The translations under genes and the position numbers were made by a program. A stretch of 64,000 nucleotides of DNA from Cavia porcellus. Taxonomy: Eukaryota > Chordata > Mammalia > Rodentia > Caviidae. The DNA is taken from positions 49,339,519 to 49,403,518 of the forward strand of contig NW_026947485.1 in NCBI RefSeq assembly GCF_034190915.1, given 5' to 3'. The notes beneath the pieces were generated by a model. It did not search any database and was not told where the DNA came from. It saw only the letters and a list, made by a program, of their open reading frames with translations. Of the stretch, positions 1-11,908 are shown piece by piece (position 1 is the first letter of the stretch; every line of letters begins with the position of its first letter).

Positions 1-1101
1 ACTCTTGGAATATTGTGGTAAAATGTGAGGGCCCAAGGAGTGGGAAGCCCCATAATTATGACTTTTCCAGTTGCAACCAACATAGCTTTCTCTTGGGCTG
101 GCTCCATTTGTAGCCTGCAACTTTTCACAATAAACATTCCATATCTTTAGCATCTCTGCATGCCTAGTTCCTACAGCTTCATGTGCTGTCCTCTAGTGTG
201 CTCCTTGCTGAGCTCTCAGGACATTTTTAAAATCTAGGTAAAAGCCATCATGATCTCATAGCTCTTGCATTCTGTATGTCAGTAAAACTAGCATCATATA
301 GATAATGCCAAGGTTTGCTTTCAGAGGAAGGAGGATCCAGGCTCCCTTAGACCATTACTGTAGTGCTCAGAGTATCCCCTGAGCATAATGAAATGAATTC
401 CACAGATCAATTCCCTAGGAAGCCTTCTTGAGTAGCGGTCTCACTGCCTCTCTTCTCAAAAGAAAAGCTGATATTTTGGGGCCCATTAATGTGTAATTGA
501 TGGGATCTTGCTGATTTTGAAACCTTCTCAAGGCATCTTTTTCTTGTTCCTATAAAATTATGTGAGTTGTCTGTTTTCAGTTTTCTCAATGGCATTATCC
601 TCTTTAGCAGCTCGTGTTTGATTCTGGATCAAAAATTTACTTTTTAAAAATTTTCTGCTCTTCTTTTGCCCCTGATTTTCACTATAAATCTGGGGGAAAA
701 TAATCAAACAGCATACTCATACCATAACTCAAATTTTAGGCTCCCTTAAAATTTCCTCATCAGATAAATTAGTTCACTGCATTTAATCTAAAACTCCAGA
801 AAACTCTCAAGACATGGAAAAACAGAGGACAAATGTTCTGCCAGAGTGTAACATATATAGCATCTAAATCAATTGCTGTAGTTTTTCTTCCCAACTAAAA
901 TTCCCTAATCCTTCTCTTTACTGTTCACATTCTTATCAGAATTCTGATCTTTGGAGCTCCAAACAGAACCTTCCAATAGGTTCACAAGACCACAGTTCCA
1001 AGTCTTTCCAAACTCCAACCAAAAACTAGCTCCAGAGGTTTCTAAACCACGTGGTCAAGTGCAGTCACACCAAAGACTACACTTTCCCAATATCAATTTT
1101 C
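1..1101 (-). mobile_element. MaLR-type retroelement internal region, antisense, degenerate
   Basis: This stretch lies directly beyond the 3' end of an antisense LTR at 1,102-1,432. It aligns by eye with 56,490-57,645, which stands in the same relation to another antisense LTR. Shared blocks include a run around 230-330 matching about 56,680-56,770, and a run around 1,040-1,100 matching about 57,590-57,650. No long open frame survives. I infer an old non-autonomous ERVL-MaLR internal segment. It continues beyond the left window edge. Confidence 0.55.
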
Positions 1102-1432
1102 TATATTAGCTAGATTTTTGTCATTGCTGACATAGAACAGCCAACATCTACTACTTAAAGGAGCAAAGGTTTAATTTAGCTTATGCTTTCAGCAGATTGA
1201 TTACATGGTCATAAAGTAGAAAGGCAGAACTACAGTGGTGGAAGAGTGTGATGCAACAACGTGGCTTAGTTCCTGGTTGCTTTGAAGCAGATTGAAGAAA
1301 CAATGCCAGGAAAGCATAGGTGAAAACCAATATAATACCCAAGGCCATGCCCTCATACCCCATCCAGACATACCCGGGAGCATGCTCTACTAATCTGTAG
1401 GCATTTCTGAATCCAATGAAGTTGACATATCA
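1102..1432 (-). mobile_element. MaLR-like LTR, antisense
   Basis: On the minus strand the unit begins TGATATGTCAACTTC and ends near a GACAAAAATCTAGCTAATATA run, as in the MaLR LTRs of rodents and other mammals. It matches 11,550-11,908 and 57,646-57,810 in order and orientation. The inner part is diverged. It abuts internal sequence at 1-1,101, so it is probably the 5' LTR of an antisense element. Confidence 0.6.
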
Positions 1433-4400
1433 GGCTTAATGGTTACAGATCTTAAATGAAAATTTGGCTGACTCTCAAAAATAAAAGCAACAAGTTTCTT
1501 TAAAAGCTTCCTAAGAATACTAAGAGTAGATGCTGTGTTTGGTGTGCTAGACATCAGGCTCAAGTGTTTACCTTGTCAAATCATTTCCCTGCATGATCTA
1601 TTTCTTGAGTTTAAAATGCTATTATTCCCTATAATTTTCCAGATGATTCTTACTATAAACTTGACAGTTAACAAATGATAGAATTTTCTTGTTTTGAAGA
1701 AAATATAAAATATGTAAGATAAAATTATTGAAAACAATAAGATATTCTTGCTATAAGAAATTCAGAGATATTTGCCCATCAGGCCCTATGTTAACAGGTG
1801 TAGACTAAAATGAAAAAGGTAAAAGCACTGATTTCATTCACAGTGGATTTTTTAGCTCTTAGCAGTATTTCTGGCTGGAGAAACTTCATAAGGGATGACC
1901 CAAAGATTTAATTTCAAAAGGCTCTTTCTATTTGTCCTTTTTTTGAGCCAGAAAGGATGAATGATTATGGTTAGACTTTTAATTTAAAAAAGGAAATAGG
2001 ATAGTGACTGGTAGGTAGCACAGAAGATAGATGATAATTATTTACCTTTATTGAACAACATCAACAAAACACTATAATGATGAATTACTATATATTTACT
2101 TTTTAAGTGCAACATTGAAGAATAGGTATCATGTCTTTCAGATTATAATGCGTAACTGTAACATTGGAGAAAAAACTCATGAATCAAAAAGGTGATTTAT
2201 AAAGCCAAAACATAGGGTGGCCACTCTTATAATTAAGCAAGATCCTTTTCTAAGACACAGTCCATCCATGCAGAAATAGCTTCAGGTATTTGTTTACTTA
2301 GAAATATTTTTCAGCATGCTTCGGGGAGTTACTAGCCCCCATTTTGAGTTAAGAAAAACAGAGTGTAACCAATAGAATATCTTAAGCAAAATAATTCTTA
2401 TGCTTTCCTCCCTATTACCAGTACAGGTAAATTGTATTTAAGGAATGAATGTTGTTTGTTTAACTTTATCCCATGCCCCTATACTTGTTAATTACAATTT
2501 TAGTTGTTTACTTGATAAAGTTTACTTATACACTTTTAGATAAAAACTTACACAATAGAGTATAAATTTGTTTTAAAATCATTCTTTCCGTGAACTAATT
2601 AACTTCTTAATAATAAAATATTTTACATAAAGAAGCATGAAGAAAATATACTGCTATGTCATCGAAAAACCAGTAGAAAAGTATCTAGAAATGTTAACCT
2701 TATTTTCCACTAAAATAATTTACATTTCACTAATGAGTTTAGGTGGTACTAGTGCATTGTAGATGTAAATGTTACAGCTAAAATATTTTTATATTGATAA
2801 AAAGTAATTTATGATGTACAATAGTTTGAGGAGGAAGTCAATTTTACAATAGGGAAGATTTAACAAAAAGTATAAAATATTAACTTTCAAAATATATACA
2901 GAGAAAAAGTTTTTATACCATGGAATTCTGCCAGACTTAGAATTTTACTTTAAAATATGTTTCTTCCTCTCCTTAGTTATATTCTAAAATAACCTGTGCA
3001 GATTATGGTAGTAGCTCCTTAGCTGTTCTTGCTTAATTTCTCTTTCTATGTTCCACAATGCTAACAAAAAGATTTAATTAATATTCAGACTAATCTATTT
3101 TATATCTCTTTCAATTTCCACTTCATGTCAGCATTAATTTTTATTCCATTTTAATATTAACTTTTCAATGATTTCTTTATTATGCTGTTCAGCCTGATGA
3201 ATTCATTGGCTTGGCAGCTATGGCCCTCTGTACTCTGTCCTATCAACCTCTCCAGTATCATCTTCCATAGCACCCCACTGTTTTTATTCTGATAGTTCCC
3301 ACTGTGAAACCTATATAGCTCAGAGACACCGAGACACTGTTAAGTACACTTTAAGTTTCTGAGTTCTATTTCAGCATGGAATGTCCTTGTTTCTCAAGAC
3401 TTCTAAACACAATGGCCTTATTTGACCAATCTCATCCTTTGAGGTACTGGTTTAAATTAAACCACTTGACTGAAATTAAAGTACCAATACTACTCAACAT
3501 AGTATCTTTTGTAGCCAATTGAATTAATGTATTATCTTCTAAATGAATTCCTTTAAACATAAACTTACAAATATTAGAGACAATAGGCTTCTTCTGTGCC
3601 TCTATGTATTTACCTCATTGCATAGTAATTAGCTGCTCATGTGCCTGTTCCCTCCACAAAGCTATAAAAGAAATGTTTGCATCTTTCACAGACTGTTGTG
3701 CCATTTTACCAGTTAGACAACACCTACTTATATTTTCCAGAATTCTGTATGTATCTTTACTTTCTTGCTTCAATATCCTTCAAATCAAGCATCAAGAAGG
3801 ATTTACTTTTAATCTTAATTCCAATATAAAGAACTACATTTTACCAAACTTTGATAATTTTCTTAGAAAACAATATGGGATTTTACTTCCCAAAATATAC
3901 TGTAATTCTTTAGGATTGCCAACACAAATTAATTTAATCTTCTAAAGTGTGGAACAGTGTTTTATTCTGAGTATTAACTTGAAGTTAAATGTCAAACATT
4001 TAGGATTGTTCAGGCAAAACCACAACAGATTATACAACACACACACACACCACATACATATTCTTGGTTAGTGCACTATTTCAAAAAGCTAAGTAGAAAG
4101 AGAACTAATGGGCAACAAGAGGGACATACTAATTTACTGATTCCTCACTGCCTCGGTACCTGTATTACCAGCTAGTGTCCTAGTGTTTCAACTACTCTAG
4201 TTTACATCCTCTGTCTACAAAAGGCAAGTGAAGTTACCTAGCAGCTTGTTCATAGACGTTCATAAAATTTTTGATAAATCATCCTTTGTGAAAGTCACAG
4301 AGAGATGGGTACCTAATACTCTTTGTTCACAAGCAGGATTGTTGGCCATACCTCAATTCTGAAACAGTATGGAATCAGAGTTTGCAGCAACCAAGAATAA

Positions 4401-4934
4401 TAATATTGATTTTTATTGGTCCTCCTATAAGATTTCTTAAAAACAATACAGATATGTTAACTTCCACAGATATAATAGAATACAGCTAATAAATCAGTAG
4501 AGAAAAAACCACAGTAATACAAAATGAGTATTTATCACCCAAAAGAAAGACAATAAAGAAGGGAAGGAAAGAAAAGCAGATTGGGCAAATAAAAAATAAA
4601 TCATGAGATCATAGACTTAAAACCTAGTTATTTCATTAAATGTATATGAATGATACACTTTTTAAGAAAAATAAAATTAATAAAAACAAACTATAAATAT
4701 ACCAATAAGGGTTTAAAGTTTTAAAATATAATAACAATATGAATAAATATATATAAATATAACAATAAGGGTTTAAAGTTTTTAAAATCTGTATTATACA
4801 AAAAGCATCACAAACAATGTAGGCTACAAAATTTTAAAAAATAGAAGAAAAGGCAAAATTTGTTACTGTAATTATGTGGAAACTGGAAACTCTATAAAGA
4901 TAAAAGTTCATTTAAAAAGTAGGATGTAACAATG
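1433..4934. other. AT-rich non-coding sequence, no supported gene
   Basis: I find no gene, complete repeat or RNA gene here. A short CA run lies at about 4,038-4,053. Short A-rich segments near 4,690-4,800 contain a duplicated phrase (AATAAGGGTTTAAAGTTTT at about 4,705 and 4,765) that may be a small local duplication. An open frame of 113 codons at 3,604-3,945 has no recognisable domain and is taken as chance. Confidence 0.6.
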
Positions 4935-5327
4935 TTAAATTAACAATCTTGTATAATGAAAACAAGTTTGAGGGATTTATACCACCCAACTTGAAAACTT
5001 ACTATAAAACTACAGTAATGAAATTCAGTTCTTCAGAGGCATATGTAAAGGGAATAGAATGGAGAGTCCCTGAACATCATAGTTTTAGTCAATTGATCTT
5101 CAATAAATGTTCTAATCAATGAATATGAGACATGAAATTCATTTTAGATATCACCATGAAAAGAAATTAATTATAATTACTACCTCATATCATGCAAAAA
5201 ATACTTGAAAATGAATTTTAAGCTATATGTAAACAAAATACCATAAAGCTTTTAGACCAAAATGTGCAAAAATATTTTCATAATTTTAGGATGGGCAAAA
5301 TTTTCTTCAGGAAGATTCAGAGAACAG

Positions 5328-5341
5328 TATCTTCAAGTTTT
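5328..5341 (+). repeat. TSD, left copy, of ID SINE
   Basis: TATCTTCAAGTTTT is identical to 5,450-5,463. Confidence 0.9.
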
Positions 5342-5449
5342 TTTTATCGTTTTTTTTGTTTGTTTTTTTTCATCGGTACCAGGGATCAAACTCGCCACCG
5401 CCTGCTTGCAAGGCAGATGCTTATACCACTGAGCTAAATCCCCAGCCCT
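5342..5449 (-). mobile_element. tRNA-derived ID-type SINE
   Basis: On the minus strand it reads gggctggggatttagctcag followed by a GAGTTTGATCCCTGG B-box region and an A-rich tail (poly-T on the plus strand). The flanks carry a perfect 14-bp target-site duplication, TATCTTCAAGTTTT, at 5,328-5,341 and 5,450-5,463. It sits inside the old L1 fragment. Confidence 0.92.
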
Positions 5450-5463
5450 TATCTTCAAGTTTT
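5450..5463 (+). repeat. TSD, right copy, of ID SINE
   Basis: Identical to 5,328-5,341. Confidence 0.9.
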
Positions 5464-5494
5464 GAAAATAAATACATAAACTTCTACTGTTCTT

Positions 5495-5884
5495 TGTATC
5501 TAGATGTGCCCCCTCAAGGCTCATTTTCTCAAAGGTGGGCTTGGACAAGTGATAGTTATCACTGGAGCATGAAATTCATCAGAGGACTAGTTTATAGCTA
5601 AATATGATGCTGGGAAAAGGAGTCTAGTCAGAGAGATGAGTTACTAGGAGTGCTGCCCAAAAGATCACATCTCGCTGTTCCATCCTCTCTTCACCGTTCT
5701 CTGCTTACTGTCTACCATGAGCAACTCTCCTCTTCCATGACCCGCTACTGTGCCCCTTTGCCATGCTGTCAGGACTTGGAGCCAGCCTATCTTGGACTAT
5801 AACCTTGAGACAAAGAAAGTTTTCCTCCTTTAAATTGTTTATGTCTGGCATTATGTATTAGGCATAGAAAAAGTGACTAAGACA
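5495..5884 (+). mobile_element. MaLR-like solo LTR, sense
   Basis: The unit begins TGTATCTAGATGTGCC and ends GAAAAAGTGACTAAGACA. The 3' part carries the signature MaLR run (ctcctttaaattgtttatgt, then a GGCATTATGTATTAGGC-like stretch). Both ends fit TG...CA. No clear short duplication was seen at the flanks. Confidence 0.6.
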
Positions 5885-5892
5885 TTATATAC

Positions 5893-5906
5893 TTAGAAGT
5901 TCAGAT
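5893..5906 (+). repeat. TSD, left copy, of ORF-less L1-derived element
   Basis: TTAGAAGTTCAGAT is identical to 6,885-6,898. Confidence 0.93.
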
Positions 5907-6265
5907 TCACCAAGAAGCGAGCCTTCCCTGAGAATCAACAGCACGCACAGACCACTGCTGTTTGGGACAGCCAGACCCCAGCTTTTCCCCATGAGTTAGC
6001 ACCATTTGCAGACTGTGGGGGTGGAGGGGCTGGGGTGCAAGCCCTCTCTGAAAACCAGCACTATGTGCAGGCCACCAGCAGGAGAACAATCAGACCCCAG
6101 CCTTTCCCCAGGAGCCAGTGCCATTCACAGACTGCAGGGGGAGAAAACAAGGACTCACAAAGAAGCAAGCCCTCCCTGTGAACCAGCACCATGCATGAGG
6201 AACCGGCAGCCAGACCCCAGCCCCGACTGGCATGTGGGCTGGCAAACAAGAAAAGCCAACCCTCC
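5907..6265 (+). repeat. Three ~125-bp tandem 5' monomers
   Basis: Each unit has GC(A/G)AGCC, then TCCCTG/TCTCTG, an AACCAGCAC-like run, CAGACCCCAGC and a trailing ACAGACTG. The first unit begins exactly at the element start. The arrangement resembles the 5'UTR promoter monomers of rodent L1s; promoter function is inferred. Confidence 0.75.
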
Positions 6266-6884
6266 TCCATAAATGACCAGCTGATCCAGAGAAACATAGG
6301 CTGCAATGATAGCTACTAAGAAATACAATTTGATACTTGTGACGTTTTGATGTTTCACTGACCTTGCAGGTTTTGGCTGGTGGGCTGATCATCTATTCAG
6401 ACAATAACAGTATGCAGTGTGGCATCTAGGGGGGATCTCCTTCTGAAAGTGGAAGCCATTGTTAATTCCCTCTTATATTGTTTTGAAGTCCTGTATCATT
6501 TTCATTGTCTTTTTAGGTTGGATTTTATTCTGTGTTGCTTTGTTTACTTTTATTAAATCCAATGGCAGAAGGCACTATTTCAAAGATAGCAAGATATAGT
6601 AGCCATTTTGGGTTTACTATTGTCTTATTCTGAAGTCCTTTATTGCATTAATTATTTTGTTTTTATCAGTTCTATTCTATTCTGTTTTGTTCAATTTTTA
6701 CTATGTCTAAGACATCTGCAGCTATTCTGAAGACAAGAGTCATTATGGTAACTATCGTTGATTTTGTATTGTTTTGAAGTCTCGTATCACTTACACTGGT
6801 TTGTTTTGATTAGTTTTATTCTGCTTTCTTTTCCTTGGTTTTATCCACTTTAAAATAAAATTTAAAATTTAAAAATAAATAAAT
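5907..6884 (+). mobile_element. ORF-less L1-derived element (5' monomers plus L1/HAL1-type 3'UTR)
   Basis: This 978-bp unit is flanked by a perfect 14-bp TSD. Its 5' third consists of three GC-rich tandem monomers; the GC(A/G)AGCC landmark recurs at 5,917, 6,037 and 6,165, giving periods of 120 and 128 bp. After a ~180-bp linker, from about 6,440 it continues as the repetitive 3'UTR seen in the L1s and ORF1-only elements of this window (recurring TTTTGAAGTC, GATTTTATTCTG and ATGGTAACTAT-type blocks). It ends in an AATAAA (6,854-6,859) and an A-rich tail. No ORF1 or ORF2 sequence is recognisable. The TSD shows it was copied into DNA in this form, and ORF1p/ORF2p would have to come from elsewhere. 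It could be a spliced L1 transcript or a distinct non-autonomous family. Confidence 0.82.
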
Positions 6885-6898
6885 TTAGAAGTTCAGAT
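6885..6898 (+). repeat. TSD, right copy, of ORF-less element
   Basis: Identical to 5,893-5,906. It follows the A-rich tail directly. Confidence 0.93.
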
Positions 6899-7302
6899 CA
6901 TTAGAGATACTGTTAAGAAAATCAGTAAAATTGAAGGAATAAAGTGTGGATTGAAGGAATGTATTTGCAAAACAGATGTCAAAATACTGATATATATGAT
7001 ATAGATATACAATTCTTATAACACACAACCTCATAAAACAATAATAAAAGTTAATATAATACATTTAAAAAGCTAAGTGTTTGAACAGATCGTTCACAAA
7101 GAAAAATATATATATAAATGTTCAATAAACACATGAAAGGTAACCACTATCATTATGCAGCAAAGAAATAAAAATTAAATTTGAATTCACCAGAAGGCTA
7201 AAATTGAAACACCAAATGATGATAAAAATGTGGAGCAACAATTTTCCTATGTTATTGGTGGGAGAATAAAGAAGTTTTTAAAAATTTAGCAGTTACTTAT
7301 TA

Positions 7303-8261
7303 AAAAAAAAAAAAAAAAAACTCAAGGTCTGGCCCAAAGGAGAGGTGTCTATCTCCCTCAAAATTGCAAAGTATCTTGTCTTTTGCACTGGCTCATTCAA
7401 GAGCCTAACCCTATCTGACTGCCTATAATATCTTTATCTGACTTAGCTGCCTGTAGCCTTCCCTCCTCTGAACAAGTACCCCACACTGCCATGAGGGAGA
7501 AATGAGTGATGACCAATCTTGTTTCTTCAGGCTGAAGGGAAGTCACAGTTATTGACTGGCAGTCTGAGATACTCTACAGAGGGTCTATATAAAGGCACTC
7601 AATAAACACCAGGCATTTTTATATTGGGTAGGCATATAGCTATAAGTCTGGGGGAGACAAAGCCAGAGAAATAATTAAGTATGCATGGATGAAATAATAT
7701 AATCAACATAATAATTATAAATATAGTCAACAAAGATTTCCACCAAAGTAGCTAGTAATGGCTTCACATCAGGAGGATAAAAGTAAGATCCAGAAATGTT
7801 AGAGTCTGATATATCATTGATTTGTCAAGATAAAAGACAAAACAAATGCATCCACATACTGCCTAAGGATAAACATCAAGGATTGATATTGCAAATAGAT
7901 ATCAATCACCTTGAGAAAGCTACAAAGAGCTACTAAACTAATCCCCTATAGGAAAAGCCCCTGTTCTGTATTCATGCCAGATTGCTACATGACTCACTTC
8001 CCCATTTGATCTTGATTTAATCAATTTTACCTGAGCAATTATACTTGCAGTTTTATCTGTTGACCATAGTTTTGCCCGATCTCATGATCACCTTGCAAGT
8101 TCCCATTTTTCCCCACCTTGAACCACCTCACCAAGTGGTTTTGCTCTATAAAGCTTCCTAGAAAAAGCAAGGTCTTTGCCAACTCACTCAAGACCTCTTC
8201 TGTCTCTCTCAGATACAAGCTTTCTTTCCCCCAATAAATATATTCTACTCCTCAAAAAACA
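7303..8261. mobile_element. Rearranged LTR: 5' half inverted, 3' half sense
   Basis: About 7,322-7,600 matches the reverse complement of roughly 38,800-38,985, while about 7,800-8,261 matches 38,990-39,379 in the forward direction. The sense half has a TATA-like CTATAAAG near 8,147 and an AATAAA-containing 3' part near 8,232. A run of A residues at 7,303-7,321 marks the left edge. The block interrupts old L1 sequence. Compared with the copy at 38.7 kb, its 5' half is turned around. Confidence 0.6.
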
Positions 8262-8593
8262 ACTTGTATACATATTTATGACCAAAATTTTATTCCTTGG
8301 CATTTAAAGAAGGGAAATAAAAAGACTATCTACCTAAACAGAAATGCTCATAGCAGTTTATTCAACATAACTGAAAACTAGAAATGGCTCAGCTGTTAAT
8401 AGAATAATAAAATGTGGTATGTGGCACATATTATTCAACAAAAAAGAAAAATACTATATGTAAAAGCACTGTTGAATCTCAAAACACTATGCTACGTGAT
8501 GTTACCTTTATTTAAAAGAGTATATACTGCATAATTCAATTTATACACATTCTAAAAAAGACAAAAGAAATATATGGTAAAAAAATCAAAATA

Positions 8594-8689
8594 GGGTTGG
8601 GGATTTAGCTCAGTGGCATGGGCATCTGCCTTGCAAGCATGCGGTCTTGAGTTCGATCCCCAGTATCAAAAAAATAAATAAATAAAAAT
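8594..8689 (+). mobile_element. tRNA-derived ID-type SINE
   Basis: It starts gggttggggatttagctcag, has a B box GAGTTCGATCCCC and ends in an (AAAT)n tail. Length and order match the other ID copies here. Confidence 0.92.
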
Positions 8690-10403
8690 AATTTTAATAG
8701 ATACTTAGTAGAAAGTTACACTGAAATATGAATATGTGTTAATGCAATACATATGTTAAGAATTCAAGTAAGGTATGCATAAATTCTTTCAAATTTTCTT
8801 CACTTTTCAAAATGCATTTTTAAAATATTGAAATAAAAAAATACAGGCAACATCATTTTTTTCAAAGTGGCTTAAAAATTTTAATGTGACTCTCTAAAGA
8901 GCAGATTAAGATATGGCTTTATATTTGGAAAAATGAGTGGTAAGTACCAATTTGAATACTTTTCATCTGTGTGACCTACATAGGCAATCCTCTACTTCCT
9001 CCACTAACGCTGTCTGTTCTGAAATGAATATAGAAAGAACTAGACAACAGAGTACTAGGAGGTTTAGCCAGGAGAAGAAGATTAGTGCCTTTTGATAACT
9101 TTAGTTTTCTCACCATTCCTCACATTTGCTCATCAAGTGTCATTTTAGAGAACACTGTGCCTTTGGAAAGAATCTTTGCAACAAGTAGGAATCTTTGAGC
9201 TCAAAGATCAATAAAAGTCTCTTTCAACTCTAAGATTTAAAGGATGAACAGCCAGTGGTCCCTCACTGAATTTCTTACATTTTCTATGTAATATCTCTCT
9301 ATGTATTTTTCATCATTTTGGACTTGAGCACTATACTGCATATAAATGTTGCCTTAAAATACAAATAATATTAAATTATAGTTAACACATGCATGTTTAA
9401 ATATTTGAGTATATAAGGACAGTTTACCAAACCATTACTGAATTTAGTGTTATATACTCCTTAGCATAGTTGTTAATAATCCAAAGTGATACACACTAAA
9501 ATTCAAAGCAAAACTATGGAATTCCCTAAAAGACAAATGAAGTATATTTACTAGTATAATACTTACTTTATAAATTGCATTCTCAAAACTATTTATTATG
9601 AATGCTTTAAAGAAAAGACCATTGACAGAATGGAGAAAGTTTAAGTTCTAGAAAATGAATACATTTTGAATCCTATTAAACAAGGGGAAAACAACAGGTC
9701 TTATAGGCCAGCAAAAGAATAATAAAATGACTAGAGTTCAAAATTTTTTTTTAAATTTTGTTCATTCATTATAAAAACTTAAACGATGAGACAAATGAGT
9801 GTCCAAAACCCCCTTGAGCTTACAGGAGAAATACTCGCTTCATGCTTTGTCATCATCAATGCATTGTAAATTATAGCTCATTACGCTGACTCTAAAGAGA
9901 AAGAGCCCAGCTTGGAATGCCAACACAGCTGGAAAACACTGTGAAGACTTGGCATGCAGAACACAGAATTAATTTTTGCTGCTTTCTATTTGAAGAGGTT
10001 TTATAGCAAAAAGTAATGTAATAGATGTACTTAACAGTCATAAAGAAGCTTTAAATTTGACTTTGCTTATCTTTTTGAATGAAGCCTTTTGGGGAATAAC
10101 TAAGTACTTTTTATAGTTGTCTTTAAAAATTTCTCAGGAATGAATAGCTTTTATTAGAAAATTAAATATGCTGGAAATAAAGTTCATTGTCTTCCACCTT
10201 TTAAAATTCACTTTTTGAGGAAATTTGAAACTGCTTCAAAATTCTGACATTTTTACTTTTACTACAACAATCTCTTTTTTGCGTGCTGAAAAACTAAAAT
10301 ACTTTCTATTTTCTTATTTTTACACTAATTCTTTTGAACTTCTGCTCTCAGAGACACTAGAGCAATAAATTTACATATAAACAGTCACATAAATATATTC
10401 ATC
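8690..10403. other. AT-rich non-coding sequence, nothing recognised
   Basis: No gene, RNA gene or datable repeat could be supported. Composition is uniform and AT-rich. Confidence 0.6.
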
Positions 10404-10416
10404 AATAAGCTACATT

Positions 10417-10476
10417 ATTTGTTTGTTTGTTAGTATCAGGGATCAAACTCACAACTATATGCTTGCCAGGCAGGCA
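10417..10476 (-). mobile_element. 5'-truncated ID SINE, antisense
   Basis: The 3' half of the SINE is present with its tail on the left (TTTGTTTGTTTG). It has a perfect 13-bp TSD, AATAAGCTACATT, at 10,404-10,416 and 10,477-10,489, so the truncation occurred at insertion. Confidence 0.88.
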
Positions 10477-10489
10477 AATAAGCTACATT

Positions 10490-11549
10490 TATAAATGTAG
10501 CTGTTTACTCTAAACATTTCTCAAAATTTTCTCTGTAAAGTTAAGAGAAACTGCTGTAATACAAAATACCGCTGATACATATTTCCAATACTAGGTGAAT
10601 CTTAATAGAGATATGATAAAAAATACAATACAAAATGTTTTGTGTTCCAGTATGTACAAATTAATAGTATATCCAAAATAATTAACTATGAGTTATCATG
10701 CAAACTTCTAGGATAGTAGTTTTCAAACAGAAATAATTTTGTAGCACCATTGGATATTTGGCAATTATCTAGAAACACGTTTTGTCATGGCTAGAGGATG
10801 GAAGTTTCCTACTGGAATTTAGCAGGCAGAGTCAAGAATGGTGCAAGACATCCTCCAAAAGACAGGACAGTCTTCCCAAACAAAGAATTAGTCACCTGAA
10901 ATATCAATCATGTTGCAATGAATATCCCTGTTCTAGATGAAAATCAAATTCCAAAGCAAATTTAATGCACTAAATATAAATAGCAAAACAATAAATTCAT
11001 GTAATAATATGCAGAATAGCCAACACATTAAATGTGTAGTGATATAGTCTGCAACTTTTGTTCCTTCCAAGTTGACCTAACATGGAGTCAAGTCATGCTG
11101 TACATAGAAAATGTTAGTACACTTGGGAGGAAAAACAGATCATGTTCTTATGATGAAAAAAGAATGCCACAGACAAGAAAGATAGACTGGCTATTATTGT
11201 TCAGATCCACATTAGAAATTAGTTTTTCTCACCAATGGAAGTAGCAAATAGCATTGCTTTATAGGAATAGCAGTGTTTGGGCACAAAGATTAAGGTGTAA
11301 GTGGAGCCTTAAAACCCAACACAGGTTTTCTTGCAGAGCTGAAGGGATGGGACTATGTCTATACAGATACAGAGTCTTTTGACTTCATCTCCTAAGAAAT
11401 GCCACATATGCCACCGATCTGTCATCATGGCAGTTCCCTCACTCTGAAAAAAAAATGAAAATCTTTCCCTGTGTTCGTAACTCTTTGGGTTAAGTTAGGG
11501 ATACAAGAGCTAGGGGGAAAGAAATAGGTGCAAATGATCTTAAAGGGCA
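10490..11549. other. Non-coding sequence, nothing recognised
   Basis: I see no repeat or gene that I can support. A 70-codon frame at 11,032-11,244 shows no domain. Confidence 0.55.
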
Positions 11550-11908
11550 TGTTGATTACTTTTTTCTTGTTGCTGAGATGAAATTGTTGATGCCTAAAAT
11601 GAAGGAAGGAAGGTTTATTTAGCTTACAATTTTTAGAGGTTTCAATTTATAATCAGCTGCTTTCAAGTCAGGATGGCATGGTTGAGAGGCAACAAGGTAG
11701 CTGTAGCTGTGGTTGCAACAAGAGCAACCTCTTTATTTCCCTTATATTGTGTGCTGGCTACTTCTCCTGGGCAGATGCAGCACTCACACTGCCAATCCCA
11801 GAACTAGACAATGAATCAATCACAAATAATGGATTAAGCTGCCAGTGAAAAGCCTGCGCCCAAGACCACATGAGGATTTTCAAGGACATTTAAACACAAA
11901 CCATAACA
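11550..11908 (-). mobile_element. Solo MaLR-like LTR, antisense
   Basis: On the minus strand it begins TGTTATGGTTTGTGTTTAAA, the typical MaLR LTR start, and ends GTAATCAACA. It aligns with the LTRs at 1,102 and 57,646. Both ends are present (359 bp), and I see no adjoining internal region, so it is probably a solo LTR. Confidence 0.72.

Larger units (their letters stand above)
4935..8590 (+). mobile_element. Old L1 ORF2 C-terminal/3' fragment, broken by four insertions
   Basis: Pieces of L1 ORF2 appear in order at about 4,935-5,341, 5,464-5,494, 6,885-7,302 and 8,262-8,590. The last piece has the usual L1 C-terminal run (gatgaatctcaaaacactatgc-like). The gaps are filled by an antisense ID SINE, a MaLR LTR, an ORF-less L1-derived element and a partly inverted LTR. 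Frames are fully decayed. The surviving blocks are much more diverged than the L1s at 30.7 kb and 45.1 kb, so this copy is older than its insertions. Confidence 0.65.

Noticed and set aside
3604..3945. 113-codon frame
   Set aside because: No domain, no similarity recognised, no splice or promoter context.
8594..8660. tRNA gene (A and B boxes present)
   Set aside because: The cloverleaf arms do not pair beyond the boxes and the unit ends in an A-rich tail; it is a tRNA-derived SINE.
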